A stretch of 30,025 bases of DNA, from assembly GCF_030150155.1 (NCBI RefSeq), contig NZ_JASLGR010000022.1:1-30025 (forward strand). Direction: 5' to 3'. The notes below the pieces were generated by a model. That model saw nothing but the letters and a program-made list of their open reading frames with translations, ran no database searches and had not been told where the DNA came from. The position numbers were made by a program, and so were the translations under genes. Below, piece after piece: positions 6,115-14,787 of this stretch. Every line of letters begins with the position of its first letter. Position 1 is the first letter of the stretch. The stretch is from Nocardioides sp. GTDB lineage: Bacteria; Actinomycetota; Actinomycetes; Propionibacteriales; Nocardioidaceae.

Positions 6115-8412
6115 GTGACGGCGGACGAGAAGCGCGCAGCAGCGCGGGAGCTGGCCCACGCGGCCGGGGCGGCAGGAGACCCACTCGGCTGGTTCGAGCC
6201 GCTCTACCGGGCCGCGGCCGAGGGGACCGCGACGGTGCCGTGGGCCGACCTCGCGCCCAACCCCCTGCTGACCTCCTGGACCGGCCTGGCCGACCTGCCG
6301 CCCGGCACCGCGGTCGTCGTCGGCTGCGGGTACGGCGACGACGCGGAGTGGCTGGCAGCGCAGGGGTGGCACGTCACGGCCTTCGACCTCTCCCCCACCG
6401 CGATCGAGGCCTGCCGCGCCCGGTTCCCCGACTCGACCGTCGACTACCGCGTCGTCGACCTGCTCGACTCGGAGTCGTTGGGCCGCTTCGACCTGGTCGT
6501 GGAGATCTACACCGTGCAGGTGCTGCCGCCGCTCTCGACCGAGCGTGCCAGTGCCGTCAGCGCACTGCGTCACCTCACCGGCCGCGACCTGCTGGTGATC
6601 GCCCGGGGTCGTGACGAGGCCGACGACCCTGGCTCGATGCCGTGGCCCCTGACCCCGACCGAGATGACGATGTTCGGCCAGGGGGGCGTGCGAACCGTCA
6701 CCATCGAGGACCTCCCCGACCCCGTCGAGCCGGCCGTACGCCGTCTGCGCGGCCACTTCCGTCGCTCCCCCACCCCGCGGGTCGAGGAGTGGTTCCTCGA
6801 CCGGGAGGGACGCGGCAACCCGTCCTCGGCGATCGACGACCACCACCGGCCCGGCGAGGCGTTCAGCCGGGGCAACCTCGCCCGTCCGCTCGTGCACGGG
6901 TCGACGTACTTCGCCGAGCTGCTCACGGTCGTGGAGGCCACCGGCGAGGGAGACCGGGTCTGGTTCACCGACTGGCAGTCCAACCCGGACGAGCGCCTCG
7001 GCGACGGGATCGGCACCGAGCTGCTGGCGGTGCTGGCCCGGGCGATCGAGCGCGGGGTCGACGTACGGGCGCTGGTCTGGCGTTCGCACTCCGGGGTGAT
7101 CGGCTACTCGCACGAGGAGCATCGGGACCTGGCCAGCGCGCTGAGCGACCTCGGCGGCGCCGTCCAGCTCGACATGCGGACCCGCCCCAACGGCGCCCAC
7201 CACCAGAAGTTCGTGGTGGTGCGTCACCGCGACGACCCGACCCGCGACATCGCCTACGTGGGCGGGATCGACCTGTGCCACGGCCGGCGCGACGACGCTC
7301 TGCACCACGGCGACCCGCAGGCCGAGACGATCGCGTCGGAGTACGGCGACCTGCCGCCGTGGCACGACGTCCAGCTCGCCCTCCAGGGGCCGGTCGTGCA
7401 TGACGTCGAGACGGTCTTCCGGGAGCGCTGGCGCGACTCCACCCCGACCAGCCGCAACCCGCTCCGCCGGCTGCGGGACCGCTTCGACGGCCTGGCCGGC
7501 ACCGAGGTCGCCACCGAGCCGCTGCCGCCCCAGACGCCGCCGCCTCCCCGGGTGCGCGGCGCCAACCACGCCGTCCAGCTGCTGCGCACCTATCCGGCGC
7601 TCGGCAACGGCTGGGCGTTCGACTTCGCTCCCGACGGGGAACGCTCGGTGGCCCGAGGCTACAGCCGCGCGGTCAGCCGCGCCCGCTCCCTGATCTACAT
7701 CGAAGACCAGTTCCTGTGGGGCGGGGAGATGAGCACCGTGCTCGTCGAGGCACTGCAGGCCAACCCCGAGCTGCGGCTGATCGCCGTCCTCCCCCAATTC
7801 CCCGACCAGGAGGGGTGGTTCGCCCGCGACCCGCAGATGCTGGGCCGGATGCGCGGCGTCCTCAAAGTGCTCCTGGCCGCACCGGAGCGGGTGGCGTTCT
7901 ACGGCTTGGAGAACCACGCCGGCACCCCCGTCTACGTGCACGCCAAGGTCTGCGTCCTGGACGACGACTGGGCCTCGATCGGCTCGGACAACTTCTGTCG
8001 GCGGTCGTGGACCAACGACTCCGAGCTCTCCGCCGCCGTCGTGGACCTCGGCCTGACCACGCAGATGACGTACGCCGAACGACTGCGCCTCACGCTGGCG
8101 GCTGAGCACCTCGACCGACTCGACCCCGACCAGATGCGTGCGGGCACTGGCGTGACCGACGAGGAGCTGCGGGCGGTGATGGCCGACTGCACCTCGACCA
8201 CGGACCTCTTCGACCGCTTCGCCGAGGCCGCCGACGCACTGGAAGCCTGGCACGCCGGCGGACGGGTCGGTCCACGGCCGCCGGGACGGCTGCGGCGCCT
8301 GCCCGAACCCCGTCTTCCGGTGCTGCGCCAGCTGCTCGCCGCACCCTGGTACCGCTACCTGCACGACCCCGACGGGCGGCCGCTGCGGCTGCGTCTGCGC
8401 GACGAGTTCTAG
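6115..8412 (+). CDS. SAM methyltransferase - phospholipase D fusion protein
   Basis: A single uninterrupted 765-residue ORF joins two enzymes. Residues about 1-230 form a class I SAM-dependent methyltransferase, with glycine-rich motif I AVVVGCGYGDD at 66-76, then VTAFDLSPTAIEACRARF and YRVVDLLD; it resembles the thiopurine-methyltransferase-like group. From about residue 235 (VEEWFLDREGRGNPSSAID) a phospholipase D-type protein begins, with the N-terminus typical of stand-alone actinobacterial PLDs. It has two HKD-type sites: HHQKFVVVRHRDDP at 362 and VHAKVCVLDDDWASIGSDN from about 608. The first is a variant, with the Asp shifted. A phosphodiester substrate is expected; the methyl acceptor is unknown. 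The GTG start follows GGGAGGG by four bases. No signal peptide or membrane segment is seen. It is divergent from the M15-like lipoprotein gene. Confidence 0.88.
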   Translation: MTADEKRAAARELAHAAGAAGDPLGWFEPLYRAAAEGTATVPWADLAPNPLLTSWTGLADLPPGTAVVVGCGYGDDAEWLAAQGWHVTAFDLSPTAIEACRARFPDSTVDYRVVDLLDSESLGRFDLVVEIYTVQVLPPLSTERASAVSALRHLTGRDLLVIARGRDEADDPGSMPWPLTPTEMTMFGQGGVRTVTIEDLPDPVEPAVRRLRGHFRRSPTPRVEEWFLDREGRGNPSSAIDDHHRPGEAFSRGNLARPLVHGSTYFAELLTVVEATGEGDRVWFTDWQSNPDERLGDGIGTELLAVLARAIERGVDVRALVWRSHSGVIGYSHEEHRDLASALSDLGGAVQLDMRTRPNGAHHQKFVVVRHRDDPTRDIAYVGGIDLCHGRRDDALHHGDPQAETIASEYGDLPPWHDVQLALQGPVVHDVETVFRERWRDSTPTSRNPLRRLRDRFDGLAGTEVATEPLPPQTPPPPRVRGANHAVQLLRTYPALGNGWAFDFAPDGERSVARGYSRAVSRARSLIYIEDQFLWGGEMSTVLVEALQANPELRLIAVLPQFPDQEGWFARDPQMLGRMRGVLKVLLAAPERVAFYGLENHAGTPVYVHAKVCVLDDDWASIGSDNFCRRSWTNDSELSAAVVDLGLTTQMTYAERLRLTLAAEHLDRLDPDQMRAGTGVTDEELRAVMADCTSTTDLFDRFAEAADALEAWHAGGRVGPRPPGRLRRLPEPRLPVLRQLLAAPWYRYLHDPDGRPLRLRLRDEF

Positions 8413-8494
8413 ACCCGTTCCGCGGAAGTGGGGGCCCGATTTCCCCCTCCTGGCTGGGTGTTGCTACTGTTTCACCGCTGCCAAAGCACAGCGA

Positions 8495-8567
8495 TCCCCT
8501 GTAGCTCAACTGGCAGAGCATGCGACTGTTAATCGCAGGGTTGTTGGTTCGAGTCCAACCGGGGGAG
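8495..8567 (+). tRNA. tRNA-Asn (anticodon GTT)
   Basis: The cloverleaf is complete. It has acceptor TCCCCTG/CGGGGGA, D arm GCTC/GAGC, anticodon arm TGCGA-CTGTTAA-TCGCA, five-base variable loop, T arm GTTGG-TTCGAGT-CCAAC and discriminator G. CCA is not encoded. Confidence 0.97.
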
Positions 8568-8575
8568 CAAGAGAA

Positions 8576-8607
8576 GGGCCCGATTCACGGAAACGTGGAT
8601 CGGGTCC
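8576..8607 (+). terminator. Intrinsic terminator of tRNA-Asn
   Basis: A 14-bp stem (GGGCCCGATTCACG with CGTGGATCGGGTCC, allowing G-U pairs and one mismatch) is closed by a GAAA tetraloop. It begins eight bases after the tRNA and is followed by TTCATCGTT. Confidence 0.8.
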
Positions 8608-8645
8608 TTCATCGTTCCCCAGCGATTCTCTGCGAGGATTCGGGA

Positions 8646-8987
8646 ATGGTCCGGCTCTCGCGTCGATGGATGGTCTCCTCTGCGGCGTACGTCGTCATCG
8701 TCACCGCGGCCGCGGCGGCCTGGTTCGTCACGGAGGAACCAGCGTTCTATGTCGCCGCTCTCGTGCTGACGGTTCCGACCATCGGGCTCACGCTGGTGCC
8801 GATCGTCCTCGCGACGGCTCTGCTCGACACCTCGGTTGACGGGAGCGGGACGATCCTGACCGAGGCGGTCTTCGTCGTCGGGCTCGCGGCCACCGCAGCG
8901 CTCAACGTGCTGCTGGCGACGGCGGCCTCCCGCACGCTGTGTGGTTGCCGATTCGGCGGCGCGAAGCTCGCCGCTCTGCCACGCTGA
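8646..8987 (+). CDS. Small hypothetical membrane protein (first of an overlapping pair)
   Basis: The ORF encodes 113 residues: a short basic N-terminus (MVRLSRRWM) and three hydrophobic segments (SSAAYVVIVTAAAAAWFV; AALVLTVPTIGLTLVPIVLA; EAVFVVGLAATAALNVLLA). The layout recalls small actinobacterial membrane proteins of the SCO4225 type, but that is only a resemblance by eye. GAGG eight bases before the ATG could serve as ribosome-binding site. The last 16 residues (from about SRTLCGCRFGG) look unlike a membrane-protein tail and overlap the next ORF in the +1 frame. The two could be separate genes or one frameshifted gene. Confidence 0.6.
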   Translation: MVRLSRRWMVSSAAYVVIVTAAAAAWFVTEEPAFYVAALVLTVPTIGLTLVPIVLATALLDTSVDGSGTILTEAVFVVGLAATAALNVLLATAASRTLCGCRFGGAKLAALPR

Positions 8988-9384
8988 ACCCCTGCGACGA
9001 CTGCGGCAGCTGCGCCGGGACCACGCACCCGGTCAGCTCACCTGGCTGATCGTCGTCGCGCTCTTGGGCAGCACCTTGTACGGCGCCGGCGGGCGAGCGG
9101 CTGACGTCATGCTGAACCTCGCCTGGGGCGCGCTGCTCGGCGCGTTCTGGCAGTGGCGCTCCCGGCGGCCGGTGCTCGAACGGGCCAAAGCCGTCGGCCA
9201 GGTTTTCCTCGCTGTGGTGGCCTTCAGCGTCTGCCTGGACCTGCTCGTCCTCATCGGCGGCGGTGAGCTCGGCGACGCCGACTCGCCGTCTGCGACACGA
9301 GTCGCCTCGCTCATCGGCATCGCGCTGGGACTGACAGCCACCGAGGCCTACCTGCGTCGCCGCTCGGACCTCGTGGTTCAGTAA
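8941..9384 (+). CDS. Hypothetical membrane protein (second of an overlapping pair)
   Basis: The 147-residue ORF starts at GTG 8941, 47 bases inside the upstream gene and in a different frame. The first 33 residues are polar and basic. Four hydrophobic stretches follow: LTWLIVVALLGSTLYGAGG, VMLNLAWGALLGAFWQW, VFLAVVAFSVCLDLLVLIGG and VASLIGIALGLTATEAYL. It ends with the basic tail RRRSDLVVQ. No ribosome-binding site is seen before the GTG and no ATG is available, so translation probably depends on the upstream gene or the start is misplaced. Family not recognised. Confidence 0.55.
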   Translation: MVADSAARSSPLCHAEPLRRLRQLRRDHAPGQLTWLIVVALLGSTLYGAGGRAADVMLNLAWGALLGAFWQWRSRRPVLERAKAVGQVFLAVVAFSVCLDLLVLIGGGELGDADSPSATRVASLIGIALGLTATEAYLRRRSDLVVQ

Positions 9385-9393
9385 GTCACGTTG

Positions 9394-11253
9394 CTAGGAG
9401 ACCAGGTCGTCGCGCAGCGCGCGCCGTTCCTGCTCCAGCGCCGCCACCTCACCGGCGATCGCGAAGTAGCCGTCCAGGTCGCTCGGATCGGCACGCTGCA
9501 GCCGGGAGTGGGCCTCGGCGATCCGTCGGGCGATGGTCGCCTCCCGCAGCCGCGAGACCACCTCGCGCACATAGACCGCCCCGGCGTCCTTGGTCCGGAT
9601 CGGCTCCACGGCCAACGCGGTCACCAGCGGCACCAGCCGGTCGTCGGTGCAGCGCGCCTGCACGGTGGTCACCCACTGCTCGTCACCGGCGCCGGCGACC
9701 ACGCCCCCGGCGGCGGCCATCAGCGCCCAGACCGCCCGGTAGGCGGGGTGGGTGAAGTCGTCGGGGCCGATGCTGGCCGTCAGTGAGCCGATCACGACCG
9801 GCTGCTGGAGCAGCGCCTTGAGCACCTCGCGCTCCAGCGAGAGCCGCGGGTCGCGGGGGTCGGGCAGGGCGGGGCCCGCGGGTGCCGGGGCCGGGGGCTG
9901 CGTGGCCGGGGCCTGCGTCCTGCTGGAGCGCTCCCCTGCCCGGCGTACGGCGGCCAGAGCCGCCCCGGTGTCGACGCCGACCATCCCGGCCAGCTCGCGG
10001 GCGAACTCGGTGACCTTGGACTTGTCCCGGATCGCCGAGACCAGCTGGGCGGCCTCGCGCAGGGCCTCGACCCGGCCGTCGGCCCGGTTGAGGTCGTAGC
10101 GGCCCACGACGTTGCGGAGCACGAACTCGTACAGCGGCTTGCGGCCGTCGATCAGCTCCCGGACCGCCGCGTCGCCCTGCGCCATCCGCAGGTCGTTCGG
10201 GTCCAGGCCGTCGGGGGCTACCGCGACGTAGGTCGGCGAGTGGAACTCCTCGTCGGCGGCGAAGACCTTGAGCGCGGCGGCCTGCCCGGCAGCGTCGCCG
10301 TCGAAGGTGAAGATGATCTCGCCCGTCGAGCCCTTGAAGTCGCCCATCAGACGCCGCAGCACCTTGCCGTGGTCGCCGGTGAAGGCGGTGCCGCAGGTGG
10401 CCACCGCGGTGGGCACCCCGGCGAGGTGACAGGCCATCACGTCGGTGTAGCCCTCGACCACGACCGCGCGGTGGGTGAGCTGGAGCCCCTTGCGCGCCAG
10501 GTCGATGCCGTAGAGCACCTGGTTCTTCTTGTAGATCGGGGTCTCGGAGGTGTTGATGTACTTGCCCGAGATCCGGTCGTTCTCGAACAGCTTGCGGGCG
10601 CCGAAGCCGATCACGTCGCCGTTGGACTCACGGATCGGCCAGATCACGCGGCCCTCGAAGCGGGAGTAGCCCCGGGTTCCGACCAGGCCCGCCACGACGA
10701 GCTCGTCCTCGCTGAAGCCACGGGCGCGCAGGTGCTGCGGCAGCGCCTTGCCGTTGGTCGGCGCGTAGCCGACGCCGAAGATCCCGGCCGCGTCCTGGTC
10801 GAACCCCTTGTCTGCGAGGAACTGGCGAGCGATCACCGCCTCGGGGGTGAGCAGCTGCTCGGCGAAGAACTCCTGGGCGATCTTGTGCGCCTCGACCAGC
10901 TTGCCGCGACCGGGCCCACGCGGGGCCTGCGGGGCACCGCCGCCGCCCTCCTCGCGCTGCAGCACGACGCCGACCTTGTCGGCCAGCCGCTCGATCGTCT
11001 CGGCGAAGTTGAGGCCGTCCATCTCCTGGACGAACTTGATCACGTCGCCGCCGGCCTGGCAGCCGAAGCAGTGGTAGTAGCCGCGCGAGGGGTTGACGTT
11101 GAAGCTCGGCGACTTCTCGTCGTGGAAGGGGCACAGCCCCTTCAGGTTGCCGCCCCCACCGGGGCGCAGGGTGACGTACTGGCCGACGATGTCCTCGATC
11201 TTCGCCTTCTCGCGCACCTCCGCGATGCTTTTGTCGAGAATCCGGCCGGCCAC
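9394..11253 (-). CDS. dnaG: DNA primase DnaG
   Basis: The 619-residue protein makes RNA primers for the replisome. The N-terminal CHC2 zinc ribbon is intact: LCPFHDEKSPSF then YYHCFGC, with ligands C41, H44, C62 and C65. The catalytic core includes the Toprim domain, with the conserved Glu in VVVEGYTDVMA (E267) and the metal-binding pair in FTFDGDAAG (D318, D320). A Pro/Ala-rich linker near 440-460 separates the core from the C-terminal helicase-interacting domain. Start GTG 11253 gives the usual N-terminus (MAGRILDKSIAEVREKA). It lies 21 bases downstream of dgt on the same strand, the standard actinobacterial dgt-dnaG arrangement, so both are probably co-transcribed. Confidence 0.98.
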   Translation of the reverse strand: MAGRILDKSIAEVREKAKIEDIVGQYVTLRPGGGGNLKGLCPFHDEKSPSFNVNPSRGYYHCFGCQAGGDVIKFVQEMDGLNFAETIERLADKVGVVLQREEGGGGAPQAPRGPGRGKLVEAHKIAQEFFAEQLLTPEAVIARQFLADKGFDQDAAGIFGVGYAPTNGKALPQHLRARGFSEDELVVAGLVGTRGYSRFEGRVIWPIRESNGDVIGFGARKLFENDRISGKYINTSETPIYKKNQVLYGIDLARKGLQLTHRAVVVEGYTDVMACHLAGVPTAVATCGTAFTGDHGKVLRRLMGDFKGSTGEIIFTFDGDAAGQAAALKVFAADEEFHSPTYVAVAPDGLDPNDLRMAQGDAAVRELIDGRKPLYEFVLRNVVGRYDLNRADGRVEALREAAQLVSAIRDKSKVTEFARELAGMVGVDTGAALAAVRRAGERSSRTQAPATQPPAPAPAGPALPDPRDPRLSLEREVLKALLQQPVVIGSLTASIGPDDFTHPAYRAVWALMAAAGGVVAGAGDEQWVTTVQARCTDDRLVPLVTALAVEPIRTKDAGAVYVREVVSRLREATIARRIAEAHSRLQRADPSDLDGYFAIAGEVAALEQERRALRDDLVS

Positions 11254-11274
11254 AGAGTGATCCTAGGCCACGCC

Positions 11275-12504
11275 CTAGGCGACCAGAGAGCGATGCCAGG
11301 CCACGGCTGTGACATCCGTGAGGCTCGCCACCTGATCGATCACCACCCGGAGGCGGGCGTTGTCGTCCGCGGCCGCCGCCCAGTCGTCGGCGAAGGGCCG
11401 GTCCAGGGCGTCAGGACCTCGCTCCAGCAGTACGCCGACCAGCTCGGCCAGCAGCTCGCGCTGGCGGACCTGGACGGCCCGATGCTCGTCGGCCAGCATC
11501 ACGTAGTGGGTCGCGATGCCCTTGAGCACCGCGATCTCGACCCGGGTCTGCTCGGGGATCACCAGGTCCCCGCCGTGGCGGACCTGGACCTGCTCGTTCG
11601 GGGTGGCCGTCTGCACGGCACCGCAGAAGCGGCCGATCAGGTCGCTGGTGAGGTTCTTCAGGGCGGCCAGGGAGCGCCGCGAGCCGTCGTACGGTCGGGT
11701 GGGCCAGCCGTCGACGAGCCGGAGCGCCGCGAGCGCTTCCTTCATCGCGGTCTGGTCGGCATCGGGGAGGTACCAGCTGCGGACGATCTCTCCGACAGCG
11801 TCCTCGTCGAGGCGGGTGAGGTCCAGGTGGCCGGCGGCGACGCCGTCCTCGACGTCGTGCACGGAGTAGGCCACGTCGTCGGCCAGGTCCATGATCTGGG
11901 CCTCGATGCAGCGGTGCTGGCCGTCGGCGGGGTCGCGCATCCAGGTGAAGACCGGCAGGTCGTCCTCGTAGACGCCGAACTTCCGACCGCGCTCCCCTGC
12001 CCGCCACGGGTACTTCGTGCAGGCATCGAGGGTGGCCCGGGTCAGGTTGAGGCCGACCGAGGTGCCGTCGGCGTCGAACGTCTTGGACTCCAGCCGGGTG
12101 AGCAGCCGCAGGGTCTGGGCGTTGCCCTCGAACCCGCCCGCCGCGGCGGCAAGCTCGTGCAGCACGGTCTCGCCGTTGTGCCCGAACGGCGGGTGTCCGA
12201 GGTCGTGGGCCAGCGCCGCGGTCTCGGCGAGGTCGGCCAGCTCGGGCTGGTCGTGACCGATCGCCCGGGAGACGTCACGGGCGATCTGGGCGACCTCGAG
12301 GCTGTGGGTGAGGCGGTTGCGGGCGAAGTCGTCGAACTGCGGGCCGACGACCTGGGTCTTGGCGGCCAGCCGCCGGGTCGAGGCGGCATGGACCAGCCGC
12401 GCACGGTCGCGCTCGAAGGCCCGCCGGATCGGAGCGTCGACCCGCTTGGGCGGCTCCGCCACCACCCGCTCGCGGTCGGCGTCGGTGTAGGGGTCCGGGC
12501 TCAC
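11275..12504 (-). CDS. dgt: dGTP triphosphohydrolase-like protein
   Basis: This HD-domain phosphohydrolase (409 residues from GTG 12504) hydrolyses dNTPs, classically dGTP to deoxyguanosine and triphosphate. The metal-binding set is visible: H67 in RLTHSLEVAQIARDV, H100-D101 in ALAHDLGHPPFGHNGE, and a later Asp in IMDLADDVAYSVHDVEDG. The motif RLAAKTQVVGP is typical of the actinobacterial branch. I chose GTG 12504 because TACGCT ends exactly six bases upstream (leaderless pattern) and homologous N-termini begin near this point. GTG 12540 with GGCGGAG upstream is an alternative, and the longer ORF beyond it has no dgt-like sequence. It probably forms an operon with dnaG. Confidence 0.93.
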   Translation of the reverse strand: MSPDPYTDADRERVVAEPPKRVDAPIRRAFERDRARLVHAASTRRLAAKTQVVGPQFDDFARNRLTHSLEVAQIARDVSRAIGHDQPELADLAETAALAHDLGHPPFGHNGETVLHELAAAAGGFEGNAQTLRLLTRLESKTFDADGTSVGLNLTRATLDACTKYPWRAGERGRKFGVYEDDLPVFTWMRDPADGQHRCIEAQIMDLADDVAYSVHDVEDGVAAGHLDLTRLDEDAVGEIVRSWYLPDADQTAMKEALAALRLVDGWPTRPYDGSRRSLAALKNLTSDLIGRFCGAVQTATPNEQVQVRHGGDLVIPEQTRVEIAVLKGIATHYVMLADEHRAVQVRQRELLAELVGVLLERGPDALDRPFADDWAAAADDNARLRVVIDQVASLTDVTAVAWHRSLVA

Positions 12505-12510
12505 CCGGTC

Positions 12511-12516
12511 AGCGTA
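12511..12516 (-). promoter_or_regulatory. -10 box for a leaderless dgt transcript
   Basis: TACGCT on the minus strand is followed by six bases (GACCGG) and then GTG 12504. The position fits a leaderless transcript and supports the shorter dgt start. Confidence 0.4.
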
Positions 12517-12670
12517 GCGAGTGCGCCACTGCTCCAGCACTGACGCTCCGCCGGGCGCCGGAACCGGCGGGGAACGCGTGCGACCGCAAGGCGGAGGCGC
12601 GAAGGCGGCCTTGGAGCGAAGCGGGCCGGCGAGCGCCTCCAACGCAGCGGGCGCTCCGTTCCGCGTCGGT

Positions 12671-13561
12671 TTAGTTCGTGCCGAGGTGGACGTGGTCCAT
12701 ATGGTTCGCGGTCGCACTCCCCCGGTCGGCGAAGGTACGCCAGCCCTCACTGGAGCGGACCGGGGTCCAGATCCGATGCCACCACAGGATGTCGTAGAGG
12801 TCGAGGACCGCGGCGTTCTTCTGCGCCCAGGCGGCGATCTTGTCGCCCAGGGCCTTGTTGCCCGGGACCATCACGTCGATCGCGTTGCCGGTGTCGTGCT
12901 CGGTGCGGGCGGCCCAGCCGCCGTACGACGTCACCTCGGGGAAGGCGTGGCACACCGCGCGGTAGAGGGCGATGGTCTGCGGCTTGAGGCCCTTCTCGAC
13001 GCCGGTGTCGGCGCAGGGCGCGGAGTTGAGCACCGGGTCGGGCTTGTCGGTGGCGAGGTAGCCCTCGCTGACCCAGCGCACCTCGCCGTCGATCACGACC
13101 TCGACGCGGGAGTTGACCACGCGGCCGGTGGACTTGATCTTCTCCCCGGAGGCGACCTCGCCGTCCTGGGTGGCCGAGTCGGCCGGGGAGGTCCAGATGT
13201 TCAGTGCGGTGGTGGTCCACCGGGTGACGGCGGTGGACGTGGCCTCGGCCGAGGCGGCAGCGCTCATCCGGCGGCTCAGCGAGCGCGACAGGCTGCGCTT
13301 GCGCTGCTCGACCGCACTGGCGGCGGTGCTCTGCGCGTCGTCGGTCGCCGCGGCGTTGGCTGCGGAGGCGGACGCGGTGGCGTCGGTGGTCGCGGCTACC
13401 TGGTCGGCGGCGATCTGGGTCGACGAACCCGAGGTGGCGACCCCGACACCGACCACCGCGACGGTGGCGACGGTGGCGGCGGGAGCAGCCACGTTCAGCG
13501 GCTTGAACCGTCGCCGACGAGGCGCACAGTGGCGCCCTGCATGGCGAGGAGAAGCGGACAT
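12671..13561 (-). CDS. Secreted/anchored SH3 - ARB_07466-type cell wall peptidase-like protein
   Basis: The 296-residue protein has a basic N-terminus (RRRRFKPLN) and a hydrophobic helix at about 27-45 that may be a signal anchor. An Ala/Ser/Thr-rich stretch with SLSRSLSRRMSAA follows. A bacterial SH3-like segment is next (TTALNIWTSPA through VRWVSEGYLAT). The C-terminal domain matches the ARB_07466 type, a relative of M15-fold peptidases: EVTSYGGWA, then ARTEHDTGNAIDVMVPG with the His/Asp metal ligands, and HMDHVHLG at the end. It probably acts on peptidoglycan outside the membrane; catalysis is inferred from the retained ligands. Start ATG 13561 is preferred over the longer frame. It follows dusB on the minus strand with opposite-strand-free spacing of about 75 bases in between. 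Confidence 0.8.
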   Translation of the reverse strand: MSASPRHAGRHCAPRRRRFKPLNVAAPAATVATVAVVGVGVATSGSSTQIAADQVAATTDATASASAANAAATDDAQSTAASAVEQRKRSLSRSLSRRMSAAASAEATSTAVTRWTTTALNIWTSPADSATQDGEVASGEKIKSTGRVVNSRVEVVIDGEVRWVSEGYLATDKPDPVLNSAPCADTGVEKGLKPQTIALYRAVCHAFPEVTSYGGWAARTEHDTGNAIDVMVPGNKALGDKIAAWAQKNAAVLDLYDILWWHRIWTPVRSSEGWRTFADRGSATANHMDHVHLGTN

Positions 13562-13635
13562 GGTCCAACACCTAACCACACGACCCCAGCCGCCGAGGCA
13601 TTGTCGACCGAGTGCCATAAATCAGCGCGGCTGCG

Positions 13636-14787
13636 TCAGCCGCCCGAGACCATGTCCTCGTCGAGGGCCAGATCGGTGCCGTCGGTGTCGTCGAGCCACC
13701 CCTCGGGCGTGATCACCTTGGCCCGCGGAGCGCCCTGGCGACCACGCGGCGCGCCGAGCTCGGAGACCGGGAACGGCTCGCTGCGATCGAGCTCTCCCAG
13801 CAGTACGTCGAGGTCGGCCAGGGTCTTGACCAGGCCGAGGTTCTTGCGCATCTGGCCCCCGGCCCCGAAGCCCTTGAGGTACCAGGAGACGTGCTTGCGG
13901 AACTCCTTGCAGCCACGCTCCTCGCCCATGTGCTCGCACAGCAGCTCGGCGTGGCGGCGCATCACGTCGGCGACCTCGCCGAGGTCGGGCAGCGCCTTGG
14001 CGCTCTCCCAGGCCGCCGGGTCGGCGAACGCGGTGGCCAGGTCGCCGAAGAGCCACGGGCGGCCCAGGCAGCCGCGACCGATGACGACGCCGTCGACGCC
14101 GGTCTGCTCGACCATCCGCAGCGCGTCGGAGGCCTCCCAGATGTCACCGTTGCCCAGCACCGGGATGTCGACGCTGGCCTTGAGCTCGGCGATCGCGTCC
14201 CAGTCGGCCTCGCCGGAGTAGGCCTGCTGCACGGTGCGTCCGTGCAGCGCGATCCCGGCGATCCCCGCCTCGGCCGCGATCCGGCCGGCGTCGAGGTAGG
14301 TGAGGTGATCGTCGTCGATCCCCTTGCGGGTCTTCATCGTCACCGGGACGTCGTACGGCGTCGCGGCCTGCACCGCGGCGGTGAGGATCTGGCCGAGCAG
14401 CGTCCGCTTCCAGGGCAGCACTCCCCCGCCACCCTTGCGGGTGACCTTGGGCACGGGGCAGCCGAAGTTGAGGTCGATGTGGGCGACGCCGTACTCCTCG
14501 CAGAGGATCTGCGCGGCCTTGCCCACGTAGACGGGGTCGGTGCCGTAGAGCTGGACCGAACGCACCGTCTCGGACGGGTCGAAGATCAGCATGTCCTTGG
14601 TGTGCTGGTCGCCCTCGACGAGGCCACGGGAGGTGATCATCTCGCAGACGTAGAGGCCGGCGCCCTGCTCCAGGCAGAGTGCGCGGTAGGCCGCATTGGT
14701 GATCCCGGCCATCGGCGCGAGCACCACAGGCGTGCTGATCTCGAGCGATCCGAACCGAAGCGGAGCGGGCGGCGAGAGCGTAGTCAC
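13636..14787 (-). CDS. dusB: tRNA-dihydrouridine synthase DusB-like
   Basis: This FMN-dependent reductase (383 residues) converts uridine to dihydrouridine in tRNA D-loops. The TIM-barrel hallmarks are present: VVLAPMAGITNAAYR at about 21-35, the catalytic-Cys segment IDLNFGCPVPKVTRKGGG (C110), VTMKTRKG, and the FMN-phosphate site around IALHGRTVQQAY through PVLGNGDI and VVIGRGCLGRPW. A helical C-terminal RNA-binding domain contains HVSWYLKGFGAG. The GTG start (14787) overlaps the stop of the upstream lipoprotein gene by four bases (GTGA), so translation is probably coupled. The long apparent N-terminal extension of this frame is a shadow of that gene. Confidence 0.95.
   Translation of the reverse strand: MTTLSPPAPLRFGSLEISTPVVLAPMAGITNAAYRALCLEQGAGLYVCEMITSRGLVEGDQHTKDMLIFDPSETVRSVQLYGTDPVYVGKAAQILCEEYGVAHIDLNFGCPVPKVTRKGGGGVLPWKRTLLGQILTAAVQAATPYDVPVTMKTRKGIDDDHLTYLDAGRIAAEAGIAGIALHGRTVQQAYSGEADWDAIAELKASVDIPVLGNGDIWEASDALRMVEQTGVDGVVIGRGCLGRPWLFGDLATAFADPAAWESAKALPDLGEVADVMRRHAELLCEHMGEERGCKEFRKHVSWYLKGFGAGGQMRKNLGLVKTLADLDVLLGELDRSEPFPVSELGAPRGRQGAPRAKVITPEGWLDDTDGTDLALDEDMVSGG

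Noticed and set aside
5872..8364. 830-codon minus-strand ORF opposite the methyltransferase-PLD gene
   Set aside because: The plus frame has recognisable catalytic motifs of both enzymes; the minus frame has none and is a codon-bias shadow.
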